In this document: positions 1 to 11,022 of the stretch, piece after piece | Position numbering within the stretch: the first letter of the stretch is position 1 | Layout: each line of letters begins with the position of its first letter | Assembly: GCA_015832175.1 (NCBI GenBank) | Contig: WJXW01000007.1 | Location: forward strand, 1,550,001 to 1,614,000 | Length of the DNA: 64,000 nucleotides | From: Paraphaeosphaeria minitans | Lineage: Eukaryota; Ascomycota; Dothideomycetes; Pleosporales; Didymosphaeriaceae | Direction of reading: 5' to 3' | Translations under genes and position numbers: made by a program | Notes under the pieces: generated by a model | What the model was told of the DNA's origin: nothing | What the model saw: the letters and a program-made list of their open reading frames with translations, nothing else | Databases searched by the model: none

Positions 1-917
1 GTTTTCCGTTGAGGGTCCTGCGATGCAATGTTTCCAAGGTGTGGAGCTAAAGGCGTGAGAGGTGAGAGGGGATCATGCGACTTGGGAAGATGAGACAATT
101 GGTATTGGAAAGAACCGGCAGGCAGGTCGACATGTGGGGGAAGGCTATGGTTGGGCACCAGTCTGTGACATGGTCAGCTTGATTATTCACGAGGATGAGG
201 GAGGGTACGCCTACTCGCACAGTGGCCTCAGGACGAATTCGCGTTCGAGCATGAGTTTATGGGGTATTTGTAATCTGTCGTTCAGAAATGTCTCATTGTC
301 GTAGAGCACAATATCCAAATCGATGTTCCGTGGGCCTTTGTCGATGACCTTTACCCGGCCCATCTTGTTTTCTATCCCTTGCAGCTCATCTAGAAGCTCA
401 ATTGGAGATAAACATGTTTCAATCTACTGCGTGTCAAATGCTCGCTCTATCACGTGCACGGAGCTTCGAGATGGAAATGTACCTCACACACTCCATTGAC
501 GAACTTGTCCTGGTCCACAACATACATGGCCTTGGTTTCCCACAGGCTACTCGTTCGAAGAAGTCTGATTGTCCCGGTCCGGTCCATCTCATTGCATGCT
601 TGCTCGATCATGGCCACGCGATCGCCGAGGTTGCTACCCAAGGCAACGAAAGCACGGTGCTTCATCCTGGCAGACTGGTGGATGAGTCGGATCGGACTGG
701 AGCGGGATTGTTTGATGTCGTACTCCTGACATGAACTCGGCGATAGTGTCGCTACACGGCCTTGTATAGTGACCTTCCTAGTCGGTGCTCTCGCAGTGGA
801 AATGCAGCGTCCATTGATGAAAACTCTGCTTCCGCTGGTCTCCACAGCACATTCGCTAAAGACTTTAAGAAAAGTCGATGGCGAGACGCGATGTTTACTT
901 TTACAAATGAACGACAT
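1..917 (-). CDS. FOL1: HPPK-DHPS folate biosynthesis protein, partial (3' end outside window)
   Basis: Makes dihydropteroate from hydroxymethyl-dihydropterin. The visible part is the 6-hydroxymethyl-7,8-dihydropterin pyrophosphokinase (HPPK) domain, with the hallmark VALGSNLGDR near residue 90 and the GPRNIDLDIVLYDN block. After it comes a linker with LSPLTPLAPHLG and a DPQRKT stretch that in this family leads into dihydropteroate synthase. Exons read 917-483, 423-215 and 162-1, with introns of 59 nt (acceptor TAG) and 52 nt. Translation could start at 917, giving an 84-residue Arg/Ser-rich leader that could be a mitochondrial presequence, or at 665 directly before HPPK. No dihydroneopterin aldolase domain precedes HPPK, unlike yeast Fol1. 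The gene is cut by the window edge. It is transcribed divergently from the next gene. Confidence 0.88.
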
Positions 918-1287
918 TGAGCTGAAGCTACCTTGGGGGAAAGGGGGCGCGACAAAATGCCCGTGACAGCGTCGCGTCGCACCCGTGCAGCAGCCGCGGC
1001 GGTTTAAACGACACTAAGTCAAACGGGGCAAGGTTCTATGTCTGTGTTTGGCCTAGTATTTCCCCATACTCGTGACAATGTGAATGCGGGTCGTCTGCCG
1101 AGGTACGCGGCTTGTTGCGCAGGTTGCAAGACAAATACCCTTCAACTCCGCAGCAGAGGCCCGGCTGCTTTCTCCTTCCTTTTCTCTCTCATTACTCCGC
1201 ATTCCCCAGGCTCCTTTTCCTGTCCTTTTTTCCATCAGAATTTCCAGAGTCATACCCCAGAAGCACATCATCGACATATCCGCAGCC
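918..1287. promoter_or_regulatory. Divergent intergenic region (folate gene / nitronate monooxygenase)
   Basis: A 370-bp gap between two divergently transcribed start codons, so it must hold both promoters. A pyrimidine-rich stretch (about 1165-1245) lies before the monooxygenase start. I recognise no specific operator. Confidence 0.4.
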
Positions 1288-2553
1288 ATGGCCTCTCCTC
1301 GTACGCGGCCCCATCGGCCCACCCTTCACATGTGTCGACTAACAATGCGCAGAGAAGATCCGCACGAAGCTCACCGACCTGCTGAAGATCCAGCACCCTG
1401 TGCTGCTTGCCGGCATGAACGTGGCCGCAGGCCCGAAGCTCGCTGCCGCCGTGACCAACGCCGGGGGCCTGGGTGTGCTCGGTGGCATTGGTTACACACC
1501 GGACATGCTCCGCGAGCAGATCGCCGAGCTGAAGAGCTACCTCAAGGACAAGAGCGCACCCTTCGGTGTTGATCTGCTTCTCCCCCAGGTCGGCGGCAGC
1601 GCACGCAAAACCAAGTGCGTATGGACATGTAGCGAGAGTGCGAAAGTGGCTAACATACGGGCAGCTACGACTACACCAAGGGCAAACTGAACGAGCTCAT
1701 CGACATAATAATCGACAGCGGCGCCAAGCTCTTCGTCTGCGCCGTCGGCGTCCCGCCCAAGGCCGTCGTCGAGAAGCTGCACAAGCACGGCATCCTGTAC
1801 ATGAACATGATTGGTATGTGACCCAAAGCACAAAGTGAACATGGCCTGGACATTCCCAGTTTCTACTCTCACCTTTGAGACATACACTGACTTCGTCTAG
1901 GCCACCCTAAGCACGTCCAGAAGTGCCTCGACCTCGGCGTCGACATCATCTGCGCGCAGGGCGGCGAGGGTGGCGGCCACACGGGCGACGTCCCGACATC
2001 CGTCTTCATCCCCGCCGTCGTCGACATGGTCAAGGGCCACAAGTCGCCAATGTCGGGCGCCGAGGTCATGGTGGTCGCCGCCGGCGGTCTGTTCAACGGC
2101 AAGTCACTTGCGGCCATGCTCACATTCGGCGCGAGCGGCGTGTGGGTTGGGACGCGCTTCATCCTCTCCGAAGAGGCTGGCGCACCCAAGGCCCACCAGG
2201 AGGCCGTCCGCACGTCCGGCTTCGACGACAACGTCCGCACCATCATATTCACCGGCCGACCGTTGCGCGTGCGCACAAACGCGTACATTCAGAACTGGGA
2301 GGAGAACAGGTCGGCTGAGATCAAGGAGCTGACTGCCAAGGGTATCATCCCTGTGGAGCACGACTTCGAGAAGCTGGGCGACGATTTGGACGATGATGCC
2401 ATGGATAACGCGCGGCCGTTCCTGATGGGCAAGGTTGCTGCCGTTGTCAACGAAAAGAAGAGCGCGCGGGAGATTGTGGATGAATTTGTAAATGACGCCG
2501 TCAAGTGGCTGGCGCAGGCAAACTCATTAGTGGTGTCGAAGGCGAAGTTGTAG
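1288..2553 (+). CDS. Nitronate monooxygenase (2-nitropropane dioxygenase family)
   Basis: FMN-dependent TIM-barrel enzyme that oxidises alkyl nitronates, a detoxification role. Exons 1288-1300, 1353-1614, 1665-1813 and 1901-2553 give 358 residues. Introns have good branch sites, for example GACTAAC before 1351. Family features are the N-terminal QHPVLLAGMN, NAGGLGVLGG, the glycine-rich GGEGGGHTG loop near residue 165 (FMN phosphate and the His position used by class I enzymes), AAGGLFNGKSL and GVWVGTRF. The first exon encodes only MASP plus one base of the next codon, so an annotation could easily miss it; ATG 1288 (GCCATGG context) is the natural start. No targeting sequence is evident. The exact substrate cannot be told from sequence, because the family also includes enoyl reductase-like relatives. 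Confidence 0.9.
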
Positions 2554-2862
2554 GTGTGAATATTTAAGTTACGCTTGCATGATTGCTATGACCCATATCA
2601 AGTGACTTGTTAACCACGGACTTGACTTTTACGAATCTCTGTGCACGTATATGCAGGAGCTTCCATATTGTTCTCTCGGTATTCGCTGCTCTACAGTTTC
2701 ACACGTCCTAGTCTCTGAGATGCCGACTCCTGCTTGAAGCACTTTGGAATCGCCGTATGTCCCAGGGAGACACGGCGTCTGGTATCGATGACATTCGGAC
2801 ACGTCACAGGACGGATACATTTGGGACATGAAAGGCAATTGTGCCACAATTTATACCAACCC
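2554..2862. other. Intergenic, convergent 3' ends
   Basis: About 309 bp between the converging nitronate monooxygenase and F-box genes. It should hold both 3' UTRs. I see no ORF, repeat or RNA gene. Confidence 0.4.
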
Positions 2863-3934
2863 TCAGCCGAAAGAACCAAAGACTACAGCTTTGCCAGAAG
2901 TATTGTCGTCCAGGACGAGCGAATTTTCAAGCATAAGAACCAGGTGTGACGTACGAATCAGAAGCTCTATAAGGGTGGTCAGTGGGGACTGTATACCTGT
3001 GGCATCAGCGCACCTACCATCATACTCGATTTCGTAACTGACAGGCATGTCTTCGTCTGCGCGTATGAGAATTGGGATATCCCGTCTAAGCTTCCTCTCC
3101 TTTACATTGAAGCGAATGCCCGTGTTGTTCTTCGGACTGACCCATAGTATTCGGGAATCGCTTACAACCTCGTACCTATCCGCTTGCGACACTTTGGTAG
3201 CTGGTGCCTTTCCCTTATTTGTTCCAACTACTTCCACCTTCTGTTCTTCCGTTTCAACACTCTGGCCCTTAGCTGCCATGCCCCGCAACCATTCTCTCCA
3301 CACCCTAATCACACCCTCTTCTATTTCCACGGGGTACGTGAACAGTCCATGCCTCGGTCCGATCTTGACGAGATGGCTCTGGGCGACCAGCTGCGTGAAC
3401 AGCTCATGTCCGTCCAGACTCAATATTTGCTTCACGGTATCCCCTTCATATCCATCCCGCGTAGTGCCTGGATGGGTGCGACTGCCCGGGATGTCACCTG
3501 GTCGTCTCACCCGCCTACCACCCTCCTCAAGCTCCCGCCGATGTGGCCGAAATCGTGAATACATCTTACGCATATCTCCCAATCGCGATGGCGAATGCTT
3601 TTCGCTCTCTGGAAGTTCATCGTAACGCGCAAGGCCATCTGTGCCATGTGAGGAGCAGAAGTAGGGCGGTTCGGTAAGCTTCGCGGACGGGTGGAAGCAT
3701 TCGAGGAGTACGGAGTGTGATTCGAGTTCGGAAGCTATCACAAGTCGGTTGTGGAGAACGCGTAAAACGATAGTGTATATTCGGTGTGATAGTGGTGCTA
3801 AAGGAAGGAGCTCGGGTGTAATTATCAGCGTGAGCAAGTGTATGAGGAGCTGGGATAATTAGTGGATGGTGGTGACTGTAAGGTCCCGGGTGCAGTACCT
3901 CATTAGGCAGTCTATAAAGGTAGCACTCAGTCAT
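2863..3934 (-). CDS. F-box domain protein
   Basis: Likely substrate adaptor of an SCF ubiquitin ligase. The F-box is at the extreme N-terminus and is only complete after splicing: exon 3934-3899 ends in LPNE, and exon 2 starting at 3849 continues LLIHLLTLIITPELLPLAPL and SHRIYTIVLRVLHNRLV. Intron 1 is 49 nt. A second, in-frame 51-nt intron (3017-2967; GTAGGT donor, CACTGAC branch, TTATAG acceptor) is likely; with it the protein is 323 residues, without it 340. The C-terminal half shows no repeat (no WD40 or LRR) that would name a substrate, but blocks such as HPSAKLT and LLIRTSHLVLMLENSL look like those of a widespread fungal F-box family. It is convergent with the monooxygenase and divergent from the ECM11-domain gene. 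Confidence 0.72.
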
Positions 3935-4247
3935 TGTGGCAGCAATTGAATTCAGCGGGGGTTTGGTTTGTGAGTCAAGTAAGGAATCAGTGCCAACGGT
4001 TCGACAGCCGACCGCGGTTATAATTAGTAAGATAATAAGCCATTCATGTCGCTTTCGAAGGGATGCCGTCATCGGACTCCGAGGCTAGTACCAGAAACGG
4101 CTAGACCGAAACATGCATCTCGCTTTCCCGTTCGAGCTTCAACCTTCACTCATCATTCGAAGGATTGTCGCACTCACTTTGCTTTGCCTTTCGCACGCGT
4201 CAGAAGGAGATATACGCGTCTGGCCCTCCCGTGTTGCATGCCTCACC
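3935..4247. promoter_or_regulatory. Divergent intergenic region (F-box / ECM11-domain gene)
   Basis: A 313-bp spacer between two divergent start codons, presumably a two-way promoter. An upstream in-frame ATG at 4113 exists but has a weaker start context than 4248. No named element is recognised. Confidence 0.35.
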
Positions 4248-5858
4248 ATGAAGAGTTTTGTCAACAACAAGGCAGACAACACTGCGAGGCCACAGTCTGC
4301 CAACAGCAACAGACGCGTAGTTGGAGGACAGGCGAAGCTGCAGGTTCCGCCGACAAAGTTGCGCAATGAGCCTGCTCAGACCCATACCGGTCCGCTTCGC
4401 GGTCTAGGTAACCAGCCCAATGTCCCGCCTTCAACTTTGCAGAACACCCAACGGCAAGATCTTGGTAATCACCATCACGGAAGGTACGACACAGATGCCG
4501 GTAGTAGCATTGACACTGCAATATACGAACACTCCACCTTTAATCAAGGCGAGGACCAGCGAATTCAGCAACGGAATATGGTCCAGAGGAACGGCCACGA
4601 TGGCGATGAGGATCTCGATGAATACAGCGACAGTGAAGACGGTTCCGACGAGGACGGCGGATCTGGAAGGGACGATGATGAGGAAGAGTACGAGGACCAA
4701 GACCAGCACCGGGGCCAAGACCGCGATGAGTTCGATGAGGAGGCTGAACAAGTAGTGAAGGCCCAAGGCATGTTTCATGACGAGGGTAACTCATATCCAA
4801 GCACTACTTCTGGACCCCCTGACGAGCAATTCGACCAGAAGAGCTTGAGACAGCAGCCACTGGGCAACCACCGTGGTGCCTATTATCATACAGACCAGCT
4901 GCACTTGCAGTCGCCAGCACAAGGCAGCACTAACCGATACACCCAGCCAACCTTTCAGCAGGCGAGACCCCCAGCAGCGGGCCCTTCCAATATGCCTGCG
5001 CCTAGCGTATATGAAAAAAGTGCCGCGATTAGAAAGTCAGAGCAGCAGGCGAATGCGCCTCTCGAGGTGCCTAGAGGAGTTGCTCGCCAAACCAATGCCG
5101 TTGCTCCCAGTCAGATACAGCGCAATAGCCAGGCCGTTCTGCAGGCACTTCGCCAGCCAAAAGGTGCACTGGTACAGCAAGCCTCCGCACTAGTAGGCTC
5201 AAACCCTCAACGCGAAGTTCCGCCTCCTTTGGTCCAACCACGCGCTCCTTCTACCAAGCAAGCCCCAGTGGCGACTACTCCTCCAGCTCTGGTGTTGCGT
5301 TCTGCTCCACCTCAGACGCAATTGAAGGATGAGCCTGCTGTCCTTTACCAATCCGTCGAGGAAGACGCGTCCCATGACGCTGAAGAACCGATCGACGACT
5401 ACGACACTGCAGACCTTTTCAACATGGACTATGACAGACTACGAGCTGAAGACTTTGACACCATTCCACGTAGGAAGACTCAGGCTCTCTCGAACGATAT
5501 GCAGAACTGCGAGCTTGAGGAGCGCTTGGTGTACGTTCAGAATAATCTCAACCCCGGCAATCAAGACAAATTCTTCCGTGCCTTGCCGACACGTGAGTGG
5601 GAAGACGCTGGCGACTGGTTTCTCGGACAATTCGGTGATATCATCAAACGCGCAAAAGAAGCTAGGCAGAACAAGAGGAAGCTGGCACGGGAATTCGAGG
5701 ATGAAGTGGAGAAGCGATATTGCAAGGTCGCGAAGAGGCAACAGAACGTCGAGGTTGCGCTTGGTCAAATGAAGGAGAAAGGCCAGGGCCTCATTCCCAA
5801 GAGTCCCAGGGCTTCTCGGGCTCCAGCATCCAAGACTCCACGATCTTCAAAGCGATGA
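4248..5858 (+). CDS. ECM11 C-terminal domain protein
   Basis: Single-exon protein of 536 residues. The first ~390 residues are low-complexity and disordered, with an acidic Asp/Glu run near residues 110-165 followed by Gln/Pro-rich sequence. The C-terminal ~135 residues match the ECM11 domain: DYDTADLFNMDYDRLRAEDF, then LEERLVYVQNNLNPGNQDKF, EWEDAGDWFLGQFGDIIKR and a basic coiled-coil tail. In budding yeast Ecm11 is a SUMO-modified meiotic protein of the synaptonemal complex; a nuclear or chromosomal role here is inference from that domain. ATG 4248 (ACCATGA) was chosen over the in-frame ATG at 4113 because of its better context. The tail (SPRASRAP...SSKR) is Ser/Lys/Arg-rich. Confidence 0.75.
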   Translation: MKSFVNNKADNTARPQSANSNRRVVGGQAKLQVPPTKLRNEPAQTHTGPLRGLGNQPNVPPSTLQNTQRQDLGNHHHGRYDTDAGSSIDTAIYEHSTFNQGEDQRIQQRNMVQRNGHDGDEDLDEYSDSEDGSDEDGGSGRDDDEEEYEDQDQHRGQDRDEFDEEAEQVVKAQGMFHDEGNSYPSTTSGPPDEQFDQKSLRQQPLGNHRGAYYHTDQLHLQSPAQGSTNRYTQPTFQQARPPAAGPSNMPAPSVYEKSAAIRKSEQQANAPLEVPRGVARQTNAVAPSQIQRNSQAVLQALRQPKGALVQQASALVGSNPQREVPPPLVQPRAPSTKQAPVATTPPALVLRSAPPQTQLKDEPAVLYQSVEEDASHDAEEPIDDYDTADLFNMDYDRLRAEDFDTIPRRKTQALSNDMQNCELEERLVYVQNNLNPGNQDKFFRALPTREWEDAGDWFLGQFGDIIKRAKEARQNKRKLAREFEDEVEKRYCKVAKRQQNVEVALGQMKEKGQGLIPKSPRASRAPASKTPRSSKR

Positions 5859-6730
5859 GCATGAAAAAGAGAATGTGGGAGCAAGCGTTCATATGACGCA
5901 TACGGAGAAGATGCGACACTATTTACAGAGCACGTTTATACCCAGGGGATCTTGTCACCGACCTTCGGAAAGCCCGCGTGCGAGAGGCAGTACTTCCACC
6001 ATAGACTGTCAATGCCAGCAGACACATGTGGTAGTGAGCTGCGATAGTTATAAGGCATTTCTTTTGTTCGAAATCCGGACTTGCAGCGGGTCGTGCTGGA
6101 CAAGTATGTATTTCTCATTTCAGCAATACGATGTCACACCCCGATCATATGGTTAAAACTCTGTAGAGGATGTATAGCTACTGAAGTCGTTCAAGTTCTT
6201 TTCGTCCCTTGTCCGTGAATGATCATGATATCTACGATTACGTCAGGTTTGTGACATGGTATCGGCTTTCGAACTCAGAAAGTGGTGTCATTTCGAGAAG
6301 GAAATGGTGCTTCAGGGTAGATCAACCGCCAGAGTATTGAATGCCCAAAGATAAAGAAATCAGCTTAGTAGACATGGCTCAAAACCGTGGAAGATTCTGG
6401 GAAGGAGGACGGCAAAGCTATCATGAGTAAATGGCAGACTCGCGACTATTTTCAATTTCGGTGTTGTGTCCACAGCGACATGCCAGATGGCTGGGCTGTT
6501 CGATAGCAAATACTGTCCTAAGTGATGCTCTGAGAAACGTGAGCATGACGCAGCACGTGAAGACCGGCCCCGTGGACCGTCAAAGAACGTTACTGCACCG
6601 TGCATGGCATGCTTGGCGCGATCTGCTCTACCTACCTACGTCGAAAACACCAGTACCCAAGGTTAGCTCCACCTACCTGGCCTCCACACCTCTGACCCTC
6701 TCAATCGCGAGGCGGACATACATTTCCACC
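5859..6730. other. Intergenic region upstream of CDC73
   Basis: 872 bp without a supported gene. An open frame runs in from 6431 into the CDC73 frame, but its first 100 codons show no conservation and the CDC73 family start fits ATG 6731. Nothing else is recognised. Confidence 0.4.
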
Positions 6731-8073
6731 ATGGCCGCTCCAACACAGGTGGAGCTGGAAGATCCGCTCTTCAATTTGCGCCTCAGCATCACATCCAACA
6801 ATGCGCCCATCCTCGCGACCACACCGAACCCCACGGGAGCCTCAGACACGGTGACAGAACTGTCGCAAGCCTCGCACATGCTCTTCAACGAGCCCACGCT
6901 GCACGGCGCGCACCACAAAACCTTCGATTTCAACACACCTACGCGCTACGCACCCGACGGGAAGCCCGTCGATCTGCGAAGCATATACTTCGCCTGGCTG
7001 AACAAGGATGCCTCAGTCACAGACTACGTTGCCGCGACAGAGAGACTGAACGAGGAACTGCCGGGCGGAGCAGGCGGCAGTGTGATCCACCTGGGGTTTG
7101 CGAACAAGGTTGAACTGATCAGTTGGCTGAGCGGAGACGAAGTTGCGAGCGACAACCTCAAGCCGTTGGAAAGCGTTGCCGCGACCGCGGCGGCCGGCGA
7201 TGCTGCAGCAATTGCAGGCGGGAAGGGCGTGCCGCTCCAGCAAGGCGCCAACGCCGCAGCGGGGCAGAAGATGACGGATGCGCGGTTACTCCAGATCTAC
7301 GACGGCGAGCGTCGAATGGGCGACCACAACACGGCGCTCCGGGGCTCCAAGCCCATCGTACGTCCGCCCAAACCCTCCCTCCACCCCCTCGCTAACTGCC
7401 CTCCCAGGACTTCTCTTCCTACCGCAAACTCGCGACCTCCTTCCTCCGCTCGCACCCGTCGGCCGCGCAGAAGAAAGAATCCATCCCTCAGTCCCTCCCC
7501 ACCAACATGAAGAAGCCCGCCCGCCGCATCGAGCAGCCCATCATTCTGCTGTCCCCCTCCGCTTCCTCCCTCCTGCGCATGTCAAACGTAAAGTCCTTCC
7601 TCGAAGACGGCGTCTTCATCCCCCCGTCCGCTCTCGACTCCTCGTCCAACGCAACCTCCAACCTCCTCCAGATGACGCGCGTGCTCCCCTCCATCGACCC
7701 GCGGACTGCCTTCCGCTTCGTCCTCGTCGACGGCACCGCCATGTTCAAGCCGAACTACTGGTCGCGCGTGGTCGCCGTCTTTACTACGGGCCAGTCCTGG
7801 CAGTTCAAGAGCTACAAGTATCCGAATCCAATTGAGCTGTTCAGCCACTATCCCGGCTTTCACGTAGGATATGGGGGTGAAGACGAACCGGAGAATGTGA
7901 AGGCGTGGGGCAGGGGGATTACGAGTGTGCAGGTGGATAAGTGGACGGGGAGTGAGAAGGGGAGGTGGAGGGACAGGGAGCTGGTCGAGAGGATTTGGGG
8001 GCGGATTGAGGAGGGCATGAGGAGGGGTGGATGGACCAAGGATGGGACGGGGCTGCAGGGGCAGGGCAGGTAG
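6731..8073 (+). CDS. CDC73: Paf1 complex subunit Cdc73 (parafibromin homologue)
   Basis: Component of the RNA polymerase II-associated Paf1 complex, acting in elongation and histone modification in the nucleus. Exons 6731-7357 and 7408-8073 are separated by a 50-nt intron (GTACGT donor, GCTAAC branch) and give 430 residues. The N-terminal half carries the conserved SIYFAWLNKD and GFANKVELISWLSGD blocks. The C-terminal Ras-like Cdc73 domain (about 250-400) has PIILLSPSASSLLRMSNVK, FLEDGVFIPP, FRFVLVDG, WSRVVAVFTTGQSWQFKSYK and NPIELFSHYPGFHVGY. An Ala-rich insert (ATAAAGDAAAIAGG) sits mid-protein. The length is usual for fungal Cdc73. It is convergent with LEU1. Confidence 0.93.
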
Positions 8074-8441
8074 AATATCCCCTCGGTGTGAGTAGGGTTG
8101 CTTCGTGTATCAGTAGGGTTCTTTTGAACGCGGGAGCGTGGCGTTACAGGTTTGCATGAGATGGAGTCTGGCTCGTCTGGGCGACATTGGGACACACTTG
8201 AATTATATACCATATCGCACCCTATTGCAGCAGTGTAGGACATGGGGGACACCAATATCAAAAGTGAACAGGAAAAAAAAATTCATTCAACGTATTGAAA
8301 CAAGCCCAATTCGCGAACAGGGTCATAATCCGCCCAACGCACACACGCATCGCTGCAAGGACGCAAACACCTTCCCAGGTGTGCACTTTTCCACCCGGCT
8401 CATACTAATCGTAACGCATCGACAAGAAGGCAATGGCTCGT
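8074..8441. other. Intergenic, convergent 3' ends of CDC73 and LEU1
   Basis: 368 bp that should contain both 3' UTRs. Includes an A9 run near 8273. No gene or repeat was seen. Confidence 0.4.
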
Positions 8442-10920
8442 CTACCACTCCAACGGCTCGCCGACCACCTCCCCTCGGTTCGTCTTGGGCACCGCAGCGG
8501 CCTCGATCTTGACGGGCCCCTTGCGGTGTCGCGCGAGGTACCCGCTGCCGTCGAGCCACGGCCACTCCCTCGTGCGTCTCGCCTCGTGCTTCTGGATGTG
8601 CTCCTCGCTGCTCATGGTCAGGCCGATGTCATCGAGCCCGTTGATCAAGCAATGTTTCCTAAACTCCTCAACGTCGAACTTGCTTAGCTCGTTGCCATCT
8701 GCATCACGGATGGTCTGGTTCGGCAGGTCGACCTCGATCTCCTTGCCGGACTTGGCGACCTCGGCGATCTTCTCCAGCGTCGCCTGGTCGTCAATGCGGA
8801 TGGGAAGCATGCCGTTCTTGAACGTATTGTTGAAGAAGATGTCGCCGTAGCTCGGCGCGATGACGCACTTGATGCCGAAGTCGAGCAAGGCCCAGGGCGC
8901 GTGCTCGCGGGAGGAGCCGCAGCCGAAGTTGGGCCCCGTGCAGACGAGGATCTTGGACTGGCGGAAGGGCTCCTGGTTGAGGATGAAGTCCTTTTTTTCG
9001 GCGTCGCTGCCGGCTTCGTAGCGCCAGGCGTGGAATAGCGCGGAGCCGAGGCCGGAGCGCTTGATTGTCTTGAGGAACTGCTTGGGGATGATGGCATCCG
9101 TGTCGATGTTGGCAATGCTTATTGGGGCAGCGTAGCCGCGGAGGGTCTCAAACTTGGGCATGCCGGCCGAGGCGCCCTGGGTTGAGGTGGAGGAGGGGTG
9201 GGATACGGAGTCGGCGGGAAGATCCAAGCTGTTTTCGAGGTCGTCGTCTGAGTTTGGTTCTTCCATGTGTACGTCGGCCTGGACTTCTATCTTTGGGGAG
9301 CCCTTTGCGGCTGACGTGGACGGAGGTGCGAGTTTACGGACATCAGCGAGGTTGCCGACGATAGCGGCGGCGGCGGCCATGACAGGGGACATGAGATGCG
9401 TGCGGCCACCTGCGCCCTGTCGCCCTTCGAAGTTTCGGTTTGATGTTGAGGCACAGCGCTCGCCGGGGGAGAGGATGTCGGGGTTCATGCCTAAGCACAT
9501 GGAGCAGCCTGCTTCTCTCCAGTCGAAGCCTGCGCTTGTGAAGATCTTGTCGAGGCCCTCTGATTCGGCCTGCTTCTTGACGAGACCGGATCCGGGAACG
9601 ATCATGGCGTGCTTGATGTTTGAGGCAACCTTCTTACCCTCAACTACGCGTGCTGCGGCACGTAAGTCTTCGATACGGGCGTTCGTGCATGAACCGATGA
9701 AGATCTTGTCTAGGACAATGTCCTGCATGGGAGTGCCAGCCGTCAAGCCCATGTATTCAAGGGCACGCTTGCACGCGTTTTTCTTCACCTCGTCCTGGAA
9801 GTCGTCTGGGCTGGGGACATTGCCGGTGATGGGGATAACATCTTGGGGAGAAGTTCCCCATGAAACGGTGGGGGCGATGTCCTTGCAGTCAATGTAAACC
9901 TCGTGGTCCCACTTCGCATCCGGGTCCGAATTCAACGTAAGCCAGTATTTAACGGCCTTTTTCCACTCTGAGCTGTCCTCCTTGGGTGCCAGCGGACGTC
10001 CCTTCAGGTAGTCGATGGTAGTTTGATCCGGTGCGATCATACCGGCACGTGCACCAGCCTCAATGGACATGTTACATATCGACATACGCGCCTCCATGCT
10101 GAGGGTCCGGATGGCGGATCCGCAGAACTCGATGGTGCAGCCAGTGCCTCCCGCGGTTCCAATGACTCCTATTATGTGCAAGATGACGTCTTTGCTGCTG
10201 ACACCGGGCGCGAGCTCTCCATCGACCTGCACCTTCATGTTCTTATTCCGCCGGGTGATGAGTGTCTGGGTGGCGAGAACGTGCTCGACCTCACTTGTGC
10301 CGATACCCTGGGCTATGGAACCAAAGGCGCCATGGGTGGATGTGTGGCTGTCGCCGCAGACGACCGTAGTGCCGGGCAGCGTGAAGCCCTGCTCGGGGCC
10401 AATGATGTGTACAATGCCCTGTCGCTTGTCGTCCAGGCCGAAGTATGTGAGGTCGAATGCCTTGACGTTGTCCTCGAGGGTCATGCATTGCGTCCGCGAA
10501 TCGACCTCGTCGATGAACTTCTCGGTCGTGGTGAGGTTTTTTCGCGAGACTGTGGGAATGTTCTGCACACGTCAGTGCATGGAGAGAAAAGCTGGTGGAA
10601 GGCGACGTACGTGGTCTACGGTGGCGAGGGTGCAGTCTGGCCTGCGCACCTTCCGGCCGGCATTTCGGAGGCCCTCGAATGCTTGCTGGTGGATTGTTAG
10701 CATCATGATCGGGTTGGGCGCCACTCGGCTCATTCGTACCGGCGACGTCACTTCGTGGACCAGATGCCTGTCTTTGAACAGTCAGAAATTTTGCAAGAGC
10801 ATGCACGGCGACGAGCGTACCGATGTAGAGCAGAATTGTGCCGTCATCCTTCTCGTCGACAATGTGGTCCTCGAAGACCTTGTCGTACAAGGTGCGCGGT
10901 GGTTTCACAGCAGAGGGCAT
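8442..10920 (-). CDS. LEU1: 3-isopropylmalate dehydratase (fused LeuC-LeuD)
   Basis: Second step of leucine biosynthesis, isomerising 2- to 3-isopropylmalate with a [4Fe-4S] cluster. Exons 10920-10821, 10771-10740, 10685-10611 and 10562-8442 give 775 residues. Splicing is confirmed by the restored family sequence [20 protein letters not shown]. The LeuC part (about 1-480) has [12 protein letters not shown] and the cluster cysteines in [10 protein letters not shown] and [12 protein letters not shown] Ser-rich linker follows, then the LeuD swivel domain with [14 protein letters not shown] and [13 protein letters not shown]. Intron 2 is 54 nt and in frame, so skipping it would go unnoticed by an ORF finder. 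The 5' leader carries a short tandem array just upstream. It is convergent with CDC73 and in the same direction as ALG7. Confidence 0.96.
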
Positions 10921-10952
10921 GTCGGCTGCGATAGAGAAAAGTTGGTGGGGGG

Positions 10953-11022
10953 AGAAAAGTCAGTGACGGGAGAAAGTCAGCGACGGGAGAAAGTCAGCGA
11001 CGGGAGAAAAGTCAGTGGCAGG
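10953..11022. repeat. Tandem repeat (17-18 bp x 4) in the LEU1 leader or promoter
   Basis: Four consecutive units of AGAAAGTCAGCGACGGG type at 10953-10970, 10971-10987, 10988-11004 and 11005-11022. The middle two are identical; the outer two carry one extra A and one or two substitutions. They begin 33 bp upstream of the LEU1 ATG. The reverse strand repeats a TGACTTTCT core, which is close to but not a Gcn4 TGACTC site. Confidence 0.85.

Noticed and set aside
1084..1572. 162-codon + strand frame overlapping the nitronate monooxygenase 5' end
   Set aside because: It runs through the first intron and reads exon 2 in the wrong frame; Arg/His-rich composition is typical of a shadow frame.
6431..6730. 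N-terminal extension of CDC73 to an upstream ATG
   Set aside because: The extra 100 codons show no conservation, and the family start matches ATG 6731 with a good context (ACCATGG).
9154..9897. 247-codon + strand frame inside LEU1
   Set aside because: Antisense to the LeuC domain including its cysteine motifs; no start context or homology.
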